Below, in pieces: positions 49,856 through 62,858 of a DNA stretch of 64,000 bases. A program made the position numbers and the translations under genes. This stretch comes from Vibrio hannami (GTDB lineage Bacteria; Pseudomonadota; Gammaproteobacteria; Enterobacterales; Vibrionaceae): NCBI RefSeq assembly GCF_029589055.1, contig NZ_JARQZP010000002.1, positions 26,001 to 90,000 on the forward strand, written 5' to 3'. Numbering within the stretch: position 1 is the stretch's first letter; each line of letters begins with the position of its first letter. The notes under the pieces were generated by a model. The model saw nothing but the letters and a program-made list of their open reading frames with translations, was not told the origin of the DNA and did not search any database.

Positions 49856-51637
49856 ATGGCTATTGTGCATTTAAGCGGGACTAAACTGGAAGCTCAAAGA
49901 GTTAAAGCTCCCTTAAACAAGCGATTCATGTACGCCATGGGATTAACCTTCGCCCTTGCGATGCACTTTTACATGCCAAACCCTGGAGGGTTGGGACTTG
50001 AGCTACCATTTAACAATGTTACCTGGTTGGCGCTAAGTTTCGCTCTTGGGCTTGGCTTATATCAGACAGCCAGAAATAAAGTTTTCAGATACACAAAGCT
50101 TACCATTGCCTTTTTGGTAAGCTGCATAGTCCTTACTCTTCCCGTTATCTATACAAACGCATACCCGGCAGGAGCAATTGAAAGAATCATTGGTTTGTGG
50201 GCAGGCTGGTTGCTGTTTTTTGTTTTACAACAGTTCTCTCTAAGTAACAGGCACAGACAACGACTACTCTGGTTTATTGTACTGGCTGTTGTTATCCAAT
50301 CTGGAGTTGGATATGTACAGTATTTTAGTACGCAGATTGGTAACTTGATTGGCTTTAACCTAAGCAGTACACCTCCTACTGGTATCTTCAATCAACCGGA
50401 TGTTATGGGAAGCTTTTTAGCAACAGGGCTGGTTTTATCGGGGTATCTGTTAGCTAGACAACAACAGAAGTACGGGCAAAGGCTCTCTCGAACAACGCTG
50501 CTTTATTTAATGCCAGCCATTACAGCTCCGTTAATCGTTGTGTTGGCATCCTTAGCAAGCTGGATAGGCGCGTTAATTGGAGCCATTCTGATACTCCCCT
50601 ATTTGTATAGATTTTCAACTAAAAGGCGTTTGTTTGGCTGGTCTGTATCTGCATTGACGGGGGTTGCTACTGGTATTCTTCTTAGTATATCGACCGGAAG
50701 CACTGACAAAATATTAGATGGCACGGACTTGAGTCAGGGAAAAAGTACTTCTTTTGCTCAGTCTATGGATATGCTCATAGAAAAGCCGTTTACCGGCTAT
50801 GGTTACGGGCGATTTGAATCGGAATACATCATATATACAGCCAGGCAACATCAGTTAAATTCTTCATATCCTCCTGGTGAAGCTTCTCTAACTCATCCGA
50901 ACAATGAGGTTTTTTATTGGGGAATTGAGGGTGGAATCCTTGCTTTGTTTGGAATAGCCGTAACCATTATTTTTGTAGTAGCCAAACTATATTCAGTCAG
51001 AAAAGGGACTCGTTTAGCGATTTTAGGCCTGTTTGTCCCAATAGTTATCCATTCTCTATTTGGTGGCCCATTTTATTATTCGGCAATTCACTGGATAACT
51101 TTTATCGTCATGCTGTATTGGCTTGACCAACGCTCCGCTAACTACAAGAACTATCATTTTTCCAGACTAGCTAGATTCAGCTTAAGGCTAAACAGTATTG
51201 CTTTACCGCTCCTAACAACAATTTTTATGTGCACTACGCTTCATAGCAATTATATTCTGACAAAATTTGAAAACTCTTCTCCGAAAGACACGGAGAAACT
51301 TGAGAGCGTGACTAATAAGGTTGTTTGGAAAGAAAGGCTTGAGTCCGATATCTACCACTCGTACCTTAAGTTAGGTCTTGTTAACTTCGACCCAAAGATG
51401 ATTCAGCCTTACATCGATTGGTCTATTACACTAATCAAACACAAACCTCGAATTGACCTGTATAAGAACCTTATTCTGGCTTATCTAGGAATAGGGGAAG
51501 ATATTAAAGCAGAACAAATTAGAACCGAAGCCCAATACCTATTCCCAGAGGTTGATTTTTCAGAAGTTGAATTAAGTCATCGTCCAGATAATGCTGCCGA
51601 TCTTAATCAAACTACAGAAATACTCATTGAACAGTAG
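49856..51637 (+). CDS. pglL: PglL-type O-oligosaccharyltransferase
   Basis: PglL enzymes transfer lipid-linked glycans en bloc to serine or threonine of periplasmic proteins, including pilins. The 593-residue protein has about 11 membrane helices, the PglL motif GIFNQPDVMGSFLATGL (residues 177-192), the Wzy_C pattern KPFTGYGYGRFESEY (310-324) and the loop with the catalytic histidine, SLTHPNNEVFYWGIEGG (His347), followed by a C-terminal soluble domain. The V. cholerae homologue (VC0393), also next to uvrA, has shown O-glycosylation activity in E. coli. Native substrates are unknown. A WaaL-type O-antigen ligase is a less likely alternative. Confidence 0.88.
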   Translation: MAIVHLSGTKLEAQRVKAPLNKRFMYAMGLTFALAMHFYMPNPGGLGLELPFNNVTWLALSFALGLGLYQTARNKVFRYTKLTIAFLVSCIVLTLPVIYTNAYPAGAIERIIGLWAGWLLFFVLQQFSLSNRHRQRLLWFIVLAVVIQSGVGYVQYFSTQIGNLIGFNLSSTPPTGIFNQPDVMGSFLATGLVLSGYLLARQQQKYGQRLSRTTLLYLMPAITAPLIVVLASLASWIGALIGAILILPYLYRFSTKRRLFGWSVSALTGVATGILLSISTGSTDKILDGTDLSQGKSTSFAQSMDMLIEKPFTGYGYGRFESEYIIYTARQHQLNSSYPPGEASLTHPNNEVFYWGIEGGILALFGIAVTIIFVVAKLYSVRKGTRLAILGLFVPIVIHSLFGGPFYYSAIHWITFIVMLYWLDQRSANYKNYHFSRLARFSLRLNSIALPLLTTIFMCTTLHSNYILTKFENSSPKDTEKLESVTNKVVWKERLESDIYHSYLKLGLVNFDPKMIQPYIDWSITLIKHKPRIDLYKNLILAYLGIGEDIKAEQIRTEAQYLFPEVDFSEVELSHRPDNAADLNQTTEILIEQ

Positions 51638-51657
51638 GAGGTAAAGTTACCTCCTAC
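51634..51657. terminator. Perfect inverted repeat spanning the pglL stop codon
   Basis: GTAGGAGGTAA and TTACCTCCTAC pair over 11 bp around two bases, with the TAG stop codon inside the left arm. It lies between convergent pglL and the aminotransferase gene. There is no T-tract, so it may be a weak bidirectional terminator, an mRNA end stabiliser or a protein-binding site. Confidence 0.5.
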
Positions 51658-51668
51658 GCTCAAATTAG

Positions 51669-52790
51669 TTACTGTGTCAGTACCTCTTCCAATGCTTTTA
51701 AACACAGTGATACGTTTTCGTTTCTGGCAGCATACCCCATAAGCCCAATACGCCAGGCTTTACCAGCTAATGCTCCTAACCCAGCCCCAATCTCAAGATT
51801 GTATTCATTTAACAAACGGGCTCTAACAGCGGCGTCATCGGCACCTTCAGGAAGATATACTGCGTTTAGTTGTGGCAAACGATACGGCTCTTCCACAACG
51901 AACTTCATTCCAAGACGCTCAAGACCTGCTTTTAGTTTATCGTGCATTTCCGCATGTCGGGCCCAGGCATTCTCTAAACCCTCATTTTTTAGCATAAGCA
52001 GAGCTTCATGAAGCGCATAAAGGCTGTTTACTGGAGCTGTATGGTGGTAACTACGCTTACCTTCGCCGCTCCAATACCCTAATACTAGGCTTTGATCCAG
52101 GAACCAGCTTTGCACGGGAGACTGTCGGCTTTTTATTTTCTCTACTGCTTTTTGCGAAAAAGTCAGTGGTGACAAACCAGGAACACAGGAAAGACACTTC
52201 TGACTCCCCGAATACACAGCATCTAGCCCCCACTCATCAACTTTGAGCGGCACACCCCCTAGTGAGGTTACAGTATCAACTATGGTCAAAACACCTCTCT
52301 CTTGTGCCAGAGCTGCGAGTGCTTGCGCATCGCTCTGCGCCCCCGTCGATGTTTCTGCATGAACGAAAGCAAGAACCTTTGCATCAGGGTTAGCATCTAA
52401 TGCTTCTTTTACTTTGGCGACTGAAACAGGAGCTCCCCACTCGTCATCAACAACGACAGCTTCTCCACTGCAGCGCACAACATTTTCACGCATACGTTCG
52501 CCGAAAACACCATTACGGCAAACAATGACCTTATCTTCAGCTTCAACCAAATTCACAAAGCACGCTTCCATACCAGCGCTACCCGGAGCTGAAACAGCAA
52601 TTGTAAATTCGTTCTCCGTCTGAAATACATACTTTAGCAACTGCTTTAGCTCATCCATCATATTGATGAATAGCGGGTCTAAGTGACCTACAGTTGGTCT
52701 GCTAAGGGCTTGTAAAACCTGTGGCGAAATATCTGACGGACCAGGGCCCATCAGGGTTCTTCTTGGAGGGTTAAAACTTTGAATTGTCAT
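51669..52790 (-). CDS. Class V aminotransferase (alanine/serine-glyoxylate type)
   Basis: This 373-residue PLP enzyme belongs to the alanine-glyoxylate / serine-glyoxylate / serine-pyruvate aminotransferase family. It has the N-terminal GPGPSDISPQVLQALSRP block, the PLP-phosphate region around residues 70-76, the aspartate at 172 (VDTVTS) and the Schiff-base lysine at 198 (SGSQKCLS). The V. cholerae homologue in the same position is annotated as a class V aminotransferase. The exact amino donor and acceptor cannot be fixed from sequence. It is divergent from lysC. Confidence 0.88.
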   Translation of the reverse strand: MTIQSFNPPRRTLMGPGPSDISPQVLQALSRPTVGHLDPLFINMMDELKQLLKYVFQTENEFTIAVSAPGSAGMEACFVNLVEAEDKVIVCRNGVFGERMRENVVRCSGEAVVVDDEWGAPVSVAKVKEALDANPDAKVLAFVHAETSTGAQSDAQALAALAQERGVLTIVDTVTSLGGVPLKVDEWGLDAVYSGSQKCLSCVPGLSPLTFSQKAVEKIKSRQSPVQSWFLDQSLVLGYWSGEGKRSYHHTAPVNSLYALHEALLMLKNEGLENAWARHAEMHDKLKAGLERLGMKFVVEEPYRLPQLNAVYLPEGADDAAVRARLLNEYNLEIGAGLGALAGKAWRIGLMGYAARNENVSLCLKALEEVLTQ

Positions 52791-52952
52791 TGGTGATCCT
52801 TGTTTATTATATTTTCTGTAGAGCCTAGTTAGATTAGAACATTTCTACCACCACCACAATTCAGCTCAGATATAGTGAATATTTTTTAGCTAAATATTCA
52901 TTTTATCGATTGACTTTTATGCACTAAAAACGTTCAATAAAAAGGCATTTAT

Positions 52953-53122
52953 GCAGAAGAGGAGCATTGCCCAGGCAGGTGTTTAGTGGAGCCACAACTC
53001 CAAGACTATTCACTCAGGGGGAGCAATGCCGAGATAAGTAATTCGTTGTTGGCGAGTATTTGTCGGGTAGTCAGGCTGAATCCTGCTAACTGTCACCACA
53101 CATGGTGAAGAGCTTCTGAGGT
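52953..53122 (+). promoter_or_regulatory. Lysine riboswitch (L-box) of lysC
   Basis: The region upstream of lysC carries conserved L-box segments: AGAAGAGGAGCATTGCCCA at the 5' side, GGGGGAGCAATGCCGAG in the middle, GGCTGAATCCTGC, and TGTCACCA...TGGTGAAGAGCTTCTGAGG at the 3' side. P1 is formed by CAGAAG (52954) with CTTCTG (53113). Lysine binding should lower lysC expression. A segment CCTTCCTCTGC (53141-53151) can pair with the 5' P1 strand and could be the alternative helix. No clear terminator was found between P1 and the start codon, so the platform may act at translation or by RNA decay. Confidence 0.92.
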
Positions 53123-53248
53123 ATACGCATCATATCTTTGCCTTCCTCTGCTCTGTGACTCTCTCTTCAAAATGTTATCGCTATTTAGGTCCTATTATTT
53201 CGGGTCCGGTAGCTCGAGTTTTGTATTAAAAGTTTTGGAGAAATGCCT

Positions 53249-54601
53249 GTGAGCGCATTCAATGTTGCTAAATTTGGTGGTACCAGCGTTGCAAACTATG
53301 AAGCAATGAGCCGCTGTGCCGCTATTATCGAATCAAACCCGGACACTAAGCTTGTCGTTATTAGTGCCTGTTCTGGCGTAACAAATCTATTGGTTGAGCT
53401 GGCTAATGGCGTTCAGGAAGAAGAGCGTCGCCAGGAAATCGTTGCTCAGCTAGAACAAATTCACTATTCAATTATCAAGGAGTTGAAGGATCCTGCTGAG
53501 ACAAAAGAAGCCGTTGCTTCACTTTTAAAAAGTGTCGCATCAGCAGCAGAAGCTGCTTCATTCCAGAGCAGTGAGAAGCTGACTGACCACATCGTTGCTT
53601 ACGGTGAGCGCATGTCTACTCATATCCTTACTCAGATTATGAACGAGAAAGGATTAGAAACTGTTCGCTTTAATATCCGCGATATCATGCGTACTAACAG
53701 CGCATTTGGTAAGGCTGAGCCAGAGCTGGAAACCATCTCAAAGTTAGCTGCAGAAAAGCTTACTCCCCTATGTCAGGAGAAGTTTGTTGTGACTCAAGGG
53801 TTTATCGGCTCTGATGAAGAAGGGGCGATCACAACCTTTGGTCGTGGCGGCAGTGACTACAGTGCTGCGCTAATTGCAGAAGCTGTTGAGGCCGCTGGTT
53901 TGCAAATCTGGACGGATGTTCCAGGTATCTATACAACAGATCCAAGAATAGCGCCAAAAGCTTCTCCTATCCCGGAAATTAGCTTTAGTGAAGCATCAGA
54001 AATGGCAAACTTCGGTGCAAAAATTCTACACCCTTCAACTCTTGTTCCTGCTCTTCGTCATGGTATCCCAGTATTTGTAGGCTCCTCTAAAGAACCAGAA
54101 AAAGGCGGAACATGGGTTAGACAAGAAGCTGAAAGCTCACCGCTTTTCCGTGCTGTAGCACTTCGTGGTAACCAGACGATGATTACCCTTCGCAGTGCGA
54201 ATATGTTCCAGACCTACGGCTTCCTGGCTAACGTTTTCCAGATTCTTTCTGACCATAAGATTTCAGTAGACCTAATTACCACATCCGAAATCAGTGTTTC
54301 TTTAACACTAGATCAGACCAACACTGCAGGCGGAGCTCCTGAACTACCGAAAGAAGTTCAGCAGGAACTAGAAGAGCTATGTACTGTAGAAGTTGAGCAA
54401 GGCTTATCTCTGATTGCTCTTATTGGTAACAATATGAGCCAGGCAAGAGGTTATGCTAAGAAGGTATTCGGTACACTTGAAGACTTTAACCTGAAGATGA
54501 TTTGTTATGGAGCAAGTGCTCATAACCTATGCTTCCTTCTTGAGGAGTCTGAGGCAAGAAGAGCTGTTCAGAGGCTTCATTTGGAGTTGTTTGAGGGGTA
54601 A
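53249..54601 (+). CDS. lysC: LysC, lysine-sensitive aspartokinase III
   Basis: LysC phosphorylates aspartate, the first step to lysine, threonine and methionine. The 450-residue protein has the kinase N-terminus VAKFGGTSV, the central FGRGGSDYSAALIA loop and two C-terminal ACT domains (about 300-450) for lysine feedback. The GTG at 53249 is preferred: the Shine-Dalgarno GGAG (53237-53240) is 8 bases from it but only 2 from the ATG at 53243, which would add two residues. A lysine riboswitch precedes it, so regulation is at both RNA and enzyme level. Confidence 0.95.
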   Translation: MSAFNVAKFGGTSVANYEAMSRCAAIIESNPDTKLVVISACSGVTNLLVELANGVQEEERRQEIVAQLEQIHYSIIKELKDPAETKEAVASLLKSVASAAEAASFQSSEKLTDHIVAYGERMSTHILTQIMNEKGLETVRFNIRDIMRTNSAFGKAEPELETISKLAAEKLTPLCQEKFVVTQGFIGSDEEGAITTFGRGGSDYSAALIAEAVEAAGLQIWTDVPGIYTTDPRIAPKASPIPEISFSEASEMANFGAKILHPSTLVPALRHGIPVFVGSSKEPEKGGTWVRQEAESSPLFRAVALRGNQTMITLRSANMFQTYGFLANVFQILSDHKISVDLITTSEISVSLTLDQTNTAGGAPELPKEVQQELEELCTVEVEQGLSLIALIGNNMSQARGYAKKVFGTLEDFNLKMICYGASAHNLCFLLEESEARRAVQRLHLELFEG

Positions 54602-54754
54602 ATTAACACTTTGATCGTCATCCCGGAAATTGCCTAAGCAATTATCCGGGATCTATCTATACCATATAACGAGATGAGATATTAGCGATCACCTAACTAC
54701 ACACGTAAATCAGATTCCTGCCTTCGCAGGAATGACAGACACTTCGTTATTCTT
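54602..54754. repeat. Palindromic repeats (ATTCCTGCC family) between lysC and metH
   Basis: Between these convergent genes lie CGTCATCCCGG...CCGGGATCTA (about 54619-54656) and GATTCCTGC/CTTC/GCAGGAATGACA (about 54713-54737). The second hairpin is the same element as GATCCCTGC/CTTC/GCAGGGATGACG near 30499, with a paired C-to-T and G-to-A change that keeps the stem. They may act as terminators for both flanking genes. No coding region is seen. Confidence 0.7.
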
Positions 54755-57700
54755 CTACAAATTAGGCGTTAACCATTTCTCAGCTTCTTCTACACTCCAG
54801 CCTTTTCGCTGCGCATAGTCTTCTAGCTGATCTTGCTGAATCTGAGCAACCGCAAAGTACTTAGACTCCGGATGAGAGAAATACCAACCGGACACAGATG
54901 CCCCAGGCCACATTGCGTAGCTGGAGGTTAGCTGCATTCCGATCTTATTTTCCACATCGAGAAGATCCCAGATAGCTTGCTTTTCCGTGTGTTCAGGACA
55001 CGCTGCATAACCCGGAGCCGGGCGCATACCCTGATAGTTTTCTCTTATCAGTTCTTCATTGGTAAATGACTCATCAGGAGCATAGCCCCAGTACTCTTTA
55101 CGAACTTTCTCGTGTAAATACTCAGCGAATGCCTCTGCTAATCTGTCTGCAACAGCTTGAACCATTATGGCATTGTAGTCGTCACCTTTGGCTTTAAACT
55201 CATCAGCAAGCTCACGCTCACCAATTCCTCCAGTTACCGCGAAACAGCCCACCCAGTCTTGTTTATTGCTTGATTTAGGAGCTACAAAGTCCGATAAACA
55301 GTAGTTGTAGCCTTTAGGCTTAAGAGTTTGCTGGCGTAAATTGAACAGCACATTTGATACCTCTGTACGAGACTCATCTGTGTACACTTCAATATCATCA
55401 CCAATATTTGCCGCCGGGAACAATCCACAAATACCGCTAGCTTTGAACAGCTTTTCAGACTCTACTTTATCCAGCCAGTCATTGGCGTCTCTAAATAGCT
55501 TCTTCGCTTCTTCACCAACCTCTTCATGATCCAAAATCGCAGGATATTTACCCATCAGCGACCATGTCATAAAGAAAGGTGTCCAGTCGATATAGTTTCT
55601 CAGCGTCCCGATATCCATATCTTCGATAATATGTACACCTGGCTTAGCTGGTTGTGGTGGAGTATAAGCTTCCCAGTCTATTGCTACTTTATTGTCACGA
55701 GCCTGATCAAGCATTACAGGCTTACTGCGTGGTTTCTTACGGTTGTGCTGTTCGCGAACTTTTTCATAGTCGCGATCCAGTCGCTCAACGAATGCAGGGC
55801 GTAATTCATCAGATAGTAGCGAGGTACATACACCAACGGCTCTTGATGCGTTATTCACGTATACCACTGGCTTAGAGTAGTTCTGTTCAATCTTAACCGC
55901 GGTATGCGCTTTAGACGTGGTTGCTCCACCAATCATCAGCGGAATATCAAAGCCCTGGCGCTCCATCTCTTTAGCGACATGGACCATCTCATCAAGAGAA
56001 GGGGTAATAAGACCGGATAAACCGATAATATCTACATTCTCTTCTTTAGCAACTTTCAGAATCTGTTCACAAGGAACCATTACGCCAAGATCGATGATTT
56101 CGAAGTTGTTACATTGAAGAACAACCCCTACGATGTTTTTGCCAATATCGTGAACATCGCCTTTCACTGTCGCCAAAAGAATCTTACCGTTCGAGCTGCC
56201 TGATTGTTTTTCAGCATTGATATACGGCTCGAGGTGAGCAACCGCCTGCTTCATCACTCGGGCAGACTTAACCACCTGAGGAAGGAACATCTTACCTTCG
56301 CCAAACAGATCGCCTACTACGTTCATACCATCCATCAGAGGGCCTTCAATTACCTCTAGTGGTCTGGACGCTTTTTGGCGAGCTTCTTCAGTATCTTCGG
56401 TGATAAATTCGGTAATGCCTTTTACAAGTGCATGCTCCAGTCGCTTTTCAACCGGCCAGGTACGCCACTCAAGGGCTGATGCATCATCTTGTTTTCCTAC
56501 CGCTTTCTCAAGATACTCTGCCGCTATCTCAAGCAGATTTTCAGTTGAGTCATTGTGGCGGTTAAGAACGACATCTTCTACCGCATCACGTAATTTTTCA
56601 GGAACGTTATCGTAGATCTCTAACTGACCCGCATTAACGATACCCATATCCATACCATTCTTAAAACAGTGGTAAAGGAATACGGCATGAATCGCTTCGC
56701 GAACATAGTTGTTCCCACGGAAGGAGAAGGATACGTTGGAAACACCACCAGAAATCATCGCATGTGGAAGGTCTCGTTTAATATCCGCAACCGCGTTGAT
56801 AAAGTCGACAGCGTAGTTGTTATGCTCTTCGATACCTGTTGCTACCGCAAAGATATTGGGGTCAAAAATGATATCTTCTGGTGGGAAACCAACTTCGTCA
56901 ACCAGGATATTGTATGCATTGGTACAGATCTCGAGCTTACGCTCACGCGTATCTGCCTGACCGACTTCGTCAAAGGCCATCACGATAACCGCAGCACCAT
57001 AGCGGCGAATCAGTTTTGCCTGCTCAATAAACTTCTCTTTCCCTTCTTTTAAAGAGATAGAGTTAACGATACCTTTGCCCTGGATACATTTCAGGCCAGC
57101 TTCTATCACTTCCCATTTGGAAGAGTCCACCATAATAGGGACTTTCGATATCTCTGGTTCAGAAGCACAAAGGTTGAGGAATCGAACCATACAGGCTTCA
57201 GCATCCAACATCCCTTCATCCATGTTGATATCGATGATTTGGGCACCATTTTCAACCTGCTGTCGGGCGACTTCTAGCGCTTCATCATAAAGCTCTTCTT
57301 TGATAAGACGCTTAAAACGAGCGGAACCTGTTACGTTTGTTCTCTCACCGACGTTAATAAACAGAGAGTCTTTGGAAATGCTTAGTGGCTCAAGTCCTGA
57401 TAAACGGCATTCAACCGGAAGCTCCGGTAACTGGCGAGGCTTTTTGCCATCAACAATTTCGGCAATTGCGCGAATATGATCCGGAGTTGTACCACAGCAC
57501 CCCCCGACAATATTTAGGAAACCACTATCAGCCCACTCACCAATGTGTTCCGCCATATCTTCCGGAGAAAGGTCATATTCACCAAAAGCATTTGGTAAAC
57601 CTGCGTTAGGGTGCGTAGATACATAGGTTTCAGAGATACGCGACATTTCTGCGACATATTGACGCAGTTCATCAGGGCCCAAAGCACAGTTGAGGCCAAA

Positions 57701-58432
57701 CGAAATAGGATTCACGTGACGCAGAGCGTTATAGAATGCTTCTGTAGTTTGACCAGAAAGAGTACGTCCAGATGCATCTGTAATGGTACCCGAGATCATA
57801 ACAGGGAGCTTAATGCCAAGCTCCTCAAATACGCTATCTACTGCAAACGCACACGCTTTCGCATTAAGCGTATCGAAAATGGTTTCTATAAGTATAAGGT
57901 CTGAGCCACCTTTGATAAGAGCACGAGTCGACTCAGAGTACGCCTCAACAAGCTGGTCAAAAGAGACATTACGATACCCGGGATCATTAACATCTGGCGA
58001 AATTGAACAAGTACGATTAGTCGGGCCAAGCACACCCGCAACAAAACGCGGCTTCTCGGGAGTTTTTGCCGTCCATTCATCTGCAATCTTTCGCGCTAGC
58101 TTTGCTGACTCATAGTTAATCTCTTCACTAAGGCTTTCCATTTCATAGTCAGCCATAGCGATAGTTGTAGCGTTAAAGGTGTTGGTTTCAAGAATATCTG
58201 CACCCGCTTCGAGATAAGCATCGTAGATCTCTTCAATGACCTTAGGTTGCGTTAAAGAGAGCAGGTCATTGTTACCTTTAAGGTCACATTGCCAATCGGC
58301 AAAACGTTCACCTCTGTAGTCGGCTTCTTCCAGCTTATACCCTTGAATCATGGTACCCATAGCACCATCTATTATCAGGATTCTTTGTTTAAGCTGCTCT
58401 TCTATTATTTGTCGGATGTTGCTTGCGGCCAC
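54755..58432 (-). CDS. metH: MetH, cobalamin-dependent methionine synthase
   Basis: MetH transfers a methyl group from methyltetrahydrofolate via cobalamin to homocysteine. The 1225-residue protein has four modules: homocysteine-binding (about 1-325, with zinc cysteines C249, C312 and C313), pterin-binding (about 355-610, GERTNVTGS), B12-binding (about 650-890, with the DxHxxG motif GDVHDIGKN) and the AdoMet-dependent reactivation domain (about 900-1225). The GTG start at 58432 has Shine-Dalgarno AGGAAG. It lies 115 bases after metA, on the same strand. Confidence 0.97.
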   Translation of the reverse strand: MAASNIRQIIEEQLKQRILIIDGAMGTMIQGYKLEEADYRGERFADWQCDLKGNNDLLSLTQPKVIEEIYDAYLEAGADILETNTFNATTIAMADYEMESLSEEINYESAKLARKIADEWTAKTPEKPRFVAGVLGPTNRTCSISPDVNDPGYRNVSFDQLVEAYSESTRALIKGGSDLILIETIFDTLNAKACAFAVDSVFEELGIKLPVMISGTITDASGRTLSGQTTEAFYNALRHVNPISFGLNCALGPDELRQYVAEMSRISETYVSTHPNAGLPNAFGEYDLSPEDMAEHIGEWADSGFLNIVGGCCGTTPDHIRAIAEIVDGKKPRQLPELPVECRLSGLEPLSISKDSLFINVGERTNVTGSARFKRLIKEELYDEALEVARQQVENGAQIIDINMDEGMLDAEACMVRFLNLCASEPEISKVPIMVDSSKWEVIEAGLKCIQGKGIVNSISLKEGKEKFIEQAKLIRRYGAAVIVMAFDEVGQADTRERKLEICTNAYNILVDEVGFPPEDIIFDPNIFAVATGIEEHNNYAVDFINAVADIKRDLPHAMISGGVSNVSFSFRGNNYVREAIHAVFLYHCFKNGMDMGIVNAGQLEIYDNVPEKLRDAVEDVVLNRHNDSTENLLEIAAEYLEKAVGKQDDASALEWRTWPVEKRLEHALVKGITEFITEDTEEARQKASRPLEVIEGPLMDGMNVVGDLFGEGKMFLPQVVKSARVMKQAVAHLEPYINAEKQSGSSNGKILLATVKGDVHDIGKNIVGVVLQCNNFEIIDLGVMVPCEQILKVAKEENVDIIGLSGLITPSLDEMVHVAKEMERQGFDIPLMIGGATTSKAHTAVKIEQNYSKPVVYVNNASRAVGVCTSLLSDELRPAFVERLDRDYEKVREQHNRKKPRSKPVMLDQARDNKVAIDWEAYTPPQPAKPGVHIIEDMDIGTLRNYIDWTPFFMTWSLMGKYPAILDHEEVGEEAKKLFRDANDWLDKVESEKLFKASGICGLFPAANIGDDIEVYTDESRTEVSNVLFNLRQQTLKPKGYNYCLSDFVAPKSSNKQDWVGCFAVTGGIGERELADEFKAKGDDYNAIMVQAVADRLAEAFAEYLHEKVRKEYWGYAPDESFTNEELIRENYQGMRPAPGYAACPEHTEKQAIWDLLDVENKIGMQLTSSYAMWPGASVSGWYFSHPESKYFAVAQIQQDQLEDYAQRKGWSVEEAEKWLTPNL

Positions 58433-58547
58433 AGTGTCTACTTCCTAAATATATTTATTCTCTGGGCATCCTATCACAAGGAGTAAAAGCCCAGATGTTG
58501 ATTATTCTGCATGTCTTAGTTGAAGAAATTTAATAGTAAATATTAAA
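58433..58547 (-). promoter_or_regulatory. metA-metH intergenic region with hairpin and MetR-like site
   Basis: CTGGGC (58462-58467) and GCCCAG (58489-58494) enclose a smaller stem, TCCT and AGGA, giving a two-part hairpin in the metH leader. TGAAGAAATTTAA (58521-58533) matches the MetR consensus TGAA-N5-TTCA with one mismatch and lies about 90 bases upstream of metH. MetR activates metH in enterobacteria, so this is plausible but unproven. Confidence 0.4.
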
Positions 58548-59489
58548 TCACTCATCAACTGTAAAGTTATCTTCAGAGAAATGTTCCAGATCGTATGGTG
58601 TCTGCTGGTAAACGCAGTAGTTTAACCAGTTTGAGAATAGCAGATGCCCGTGGCTTCGCCAGCTGGCTATAGGCCTGTTATCTGGATTGTCATTAGGATA
58701 GTAGTTAACCGGAATTGCCGGATCCATGCCTTCGCCAAGATCTCTGACATATTCATTGTGCAATGTATGAGAATCATATTCAGGATGGCCGGTTACAAAC
58801 ACATTACGCTTATCTTTAGTCGCTGCCAGATAAACTCCCGCCACATCAGAAACAGCAAGAATATCTAAGTCTGTATGCTCTTCCAGAAACTCCGGTGAAA
58901 AATCGGCGTAACGGGAATGAGGAGCCAGGAAGGTATCATCAAAACCTCGAAGAATTGGATGATACTGATGCTGAATCTGATGATAGTAAACCCCTGATAG
59001 CTTTTCCTTTCTGGTCTTCTTTGGCAAATCATAGAGAAGCTTGAGGCCTGCTTGAGCAGCCCAGCAAACAAAAAGGGTAGAAGTAACATGCTTCTTAGCC
59101 CAGTTCATTATCGTCTCGAGATGATCCCAGTACAGCACATCTTCAAACTGCACCAAACCAAGAGGCGCACCAGTAATAATCAAACCATCGAAGTTACGAT
59201 CCTTCACCATCTCAAATTGACGATAAAAGGTATCCAGGTGTTCTGTCGGCGTATTCTTACTAGGGCGGTTATCAATCCGTAAAAGCTCAACATCAATCTG
59301 CAAAGGACTGTTTGATAACAAGCGTAAGAACTGAGTCTCTGTCTCAATCTTTTTAGGCATCAAGTTGAGAATTAAGACCTTTAGTGGACGAATTTCCTGT
59401 GTAGAGGCTCGCGACTCTGGCATAACGAAGATATTTTCATTACGCAATACATCGGATGCAGGTAATTGATCGGGAATCTTAATAGGCAC
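58548..59489 (-). CDS. metA: MetA, homoserine O-succinyltransferase
   Basis: MetA acylates homoserine, the first committed step of methionine synthesis. With the GTG start at 59489 (Shine-Dalgarno GGAG, 7-base spacing) the 313-residue protein begins [11 protein letters not shown], and the catalytic triad falls at Cys142 (FVCWAAQAG), His235 and Glu237 (VTGHPEY), the same numbers as in E. coli MetA, which supports this start. The longer frame from 59525 would put extra residues over the MetJ operator. It shares the minus strand with metH and is preceded by tandem MetJ boxes. Confidence 0.95.
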   Translation of the reverse strand: MPIKIPDQLPASDVLRNENIFVMPESRASTQEIRPLKVLILNLMPKKIETETQFLRLLSNSPLQIDVELLRIDNRPSKNTPTEHLDTFYRQFEMVKDRNFDGLIITGAPLGLVQFEDVLYWDHLETIMNWAKKHVTSTLFVCWAAQAGLKLLYDLPKKTRKEKLSGVYYHQIQHQYHPILRGFDDTFLAPHSRYADFSPEFLEEHTDLDILAVSDVAGVYLAATKDKRNVFVTGHPEYDSHTLHNEYVRDLGEGMDPAIPVNYYPNDNPDNRPIASWRSHGHLLFSNWLNYCVYQQTPYDLEHFSEDNFTVDE

Positions 59490-59503
59490 AACTCTTCTCC
59501 ATA

Positions 59504-59519
59504 AGCTATCTAGACGTCT
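59504..59519 (-). promoter_or_regulatory. MetJ operator (tandem met boxes) of metA
   Basis: AGACGTCT at 59512-59519 is a perfect met box. The adjoining 8 bases AGCTATCT match it at 5 of 8 positions in register, giving a two-box array directly upstream of the metA ribosome binding site. MetJ with S-adenosylmethionine represses met genes at such arrays. Confidence 0.8.
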
Positions 59520-59615
59520 ATACACCCAATTTAGCTTATGAAGAGAACCATGTCGAGTAAAATGTGATCTATATTGTAGGTGTTCTCAAATCTATTATTT
59601 TCGACAGACGAAAAA

Positions 59616-59642
59616 AAGCCTTGTCTTTCGACAAGGCTTTAG
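59616..59642 (-). terminator. Intrinsic terminator of the rRNA operon
   Basis: On the minus strand AAAGCCTTGTC and GACAAGGCTTT form an 11-bp stem around a GAAA tetraloop, followed by a T-tract. It lies just after tRNA-Asp and ends the rRNA operon. Confidence 0.92.
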
Positions 59643-59648
59643 AAGAAG

Positions 59649-59725
59649 TGGCGGAGCGGACGGGACTCGAACCCGCGACCCCCGGCGTGACAGGCCGGTA
59701 TTCTAACCAACTGAACTACCGCTCC
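59649..59725 (-). tRNA. tRNA-Asp (GTC)
   Basis: This 77-base cloverleaf has acceptor GGAGCGG pairing with CCGCTCC, anticodon loop CTGTCAC (GTC), T-loop GGTTCGAGTCC and an encoded 3' CCA. It lies after 5S rRNA at the end of the rRNA operon, a common position for tRNA-Asp in gammaproteobacteria. Confidence 0.97.
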
Positions 59726-59757
59726 GCACTGGTTAGACTATAAGAGTCTAAATTTAA

Positions 59758-59876
59758 AGCCTGGCGATGTCCTACTCTCACATGGGGAAGCCCCACACTA
59801 CCATCGGCGCTATTGCGTTTCACTTCTGAGTTCGGCATGGAATCAGGTGGGTCCACAACGCTATGGTCGCCAAGCA
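59758..59876 (-). rRNA. rrf: 5S ribosomal RNA
   Basis: The roughly 119-base sequence begins TGCTTGGCGACCATAGCG on the minus strand and contains the conserved CCATGCCGAACTCAGAAGTG and GATGGTAGTGTGGGG segments. The terminal helix TGCTTGGCG/CGCCAGGC pairs. The ends are estimated by comparison with E. coli 5S. Confidence 0.95.
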
Positions 59877-59966
59877 AATTCTTTAATTCGGAAAGCTGTT
59901 TCTATGTTCTCTACACATTCAATTCTGTTCTTGGCTCTGAGTCCACAAAACCCTTTGGGTGTTGTA

Positions 59967-62858
<2,892 letters not shown>

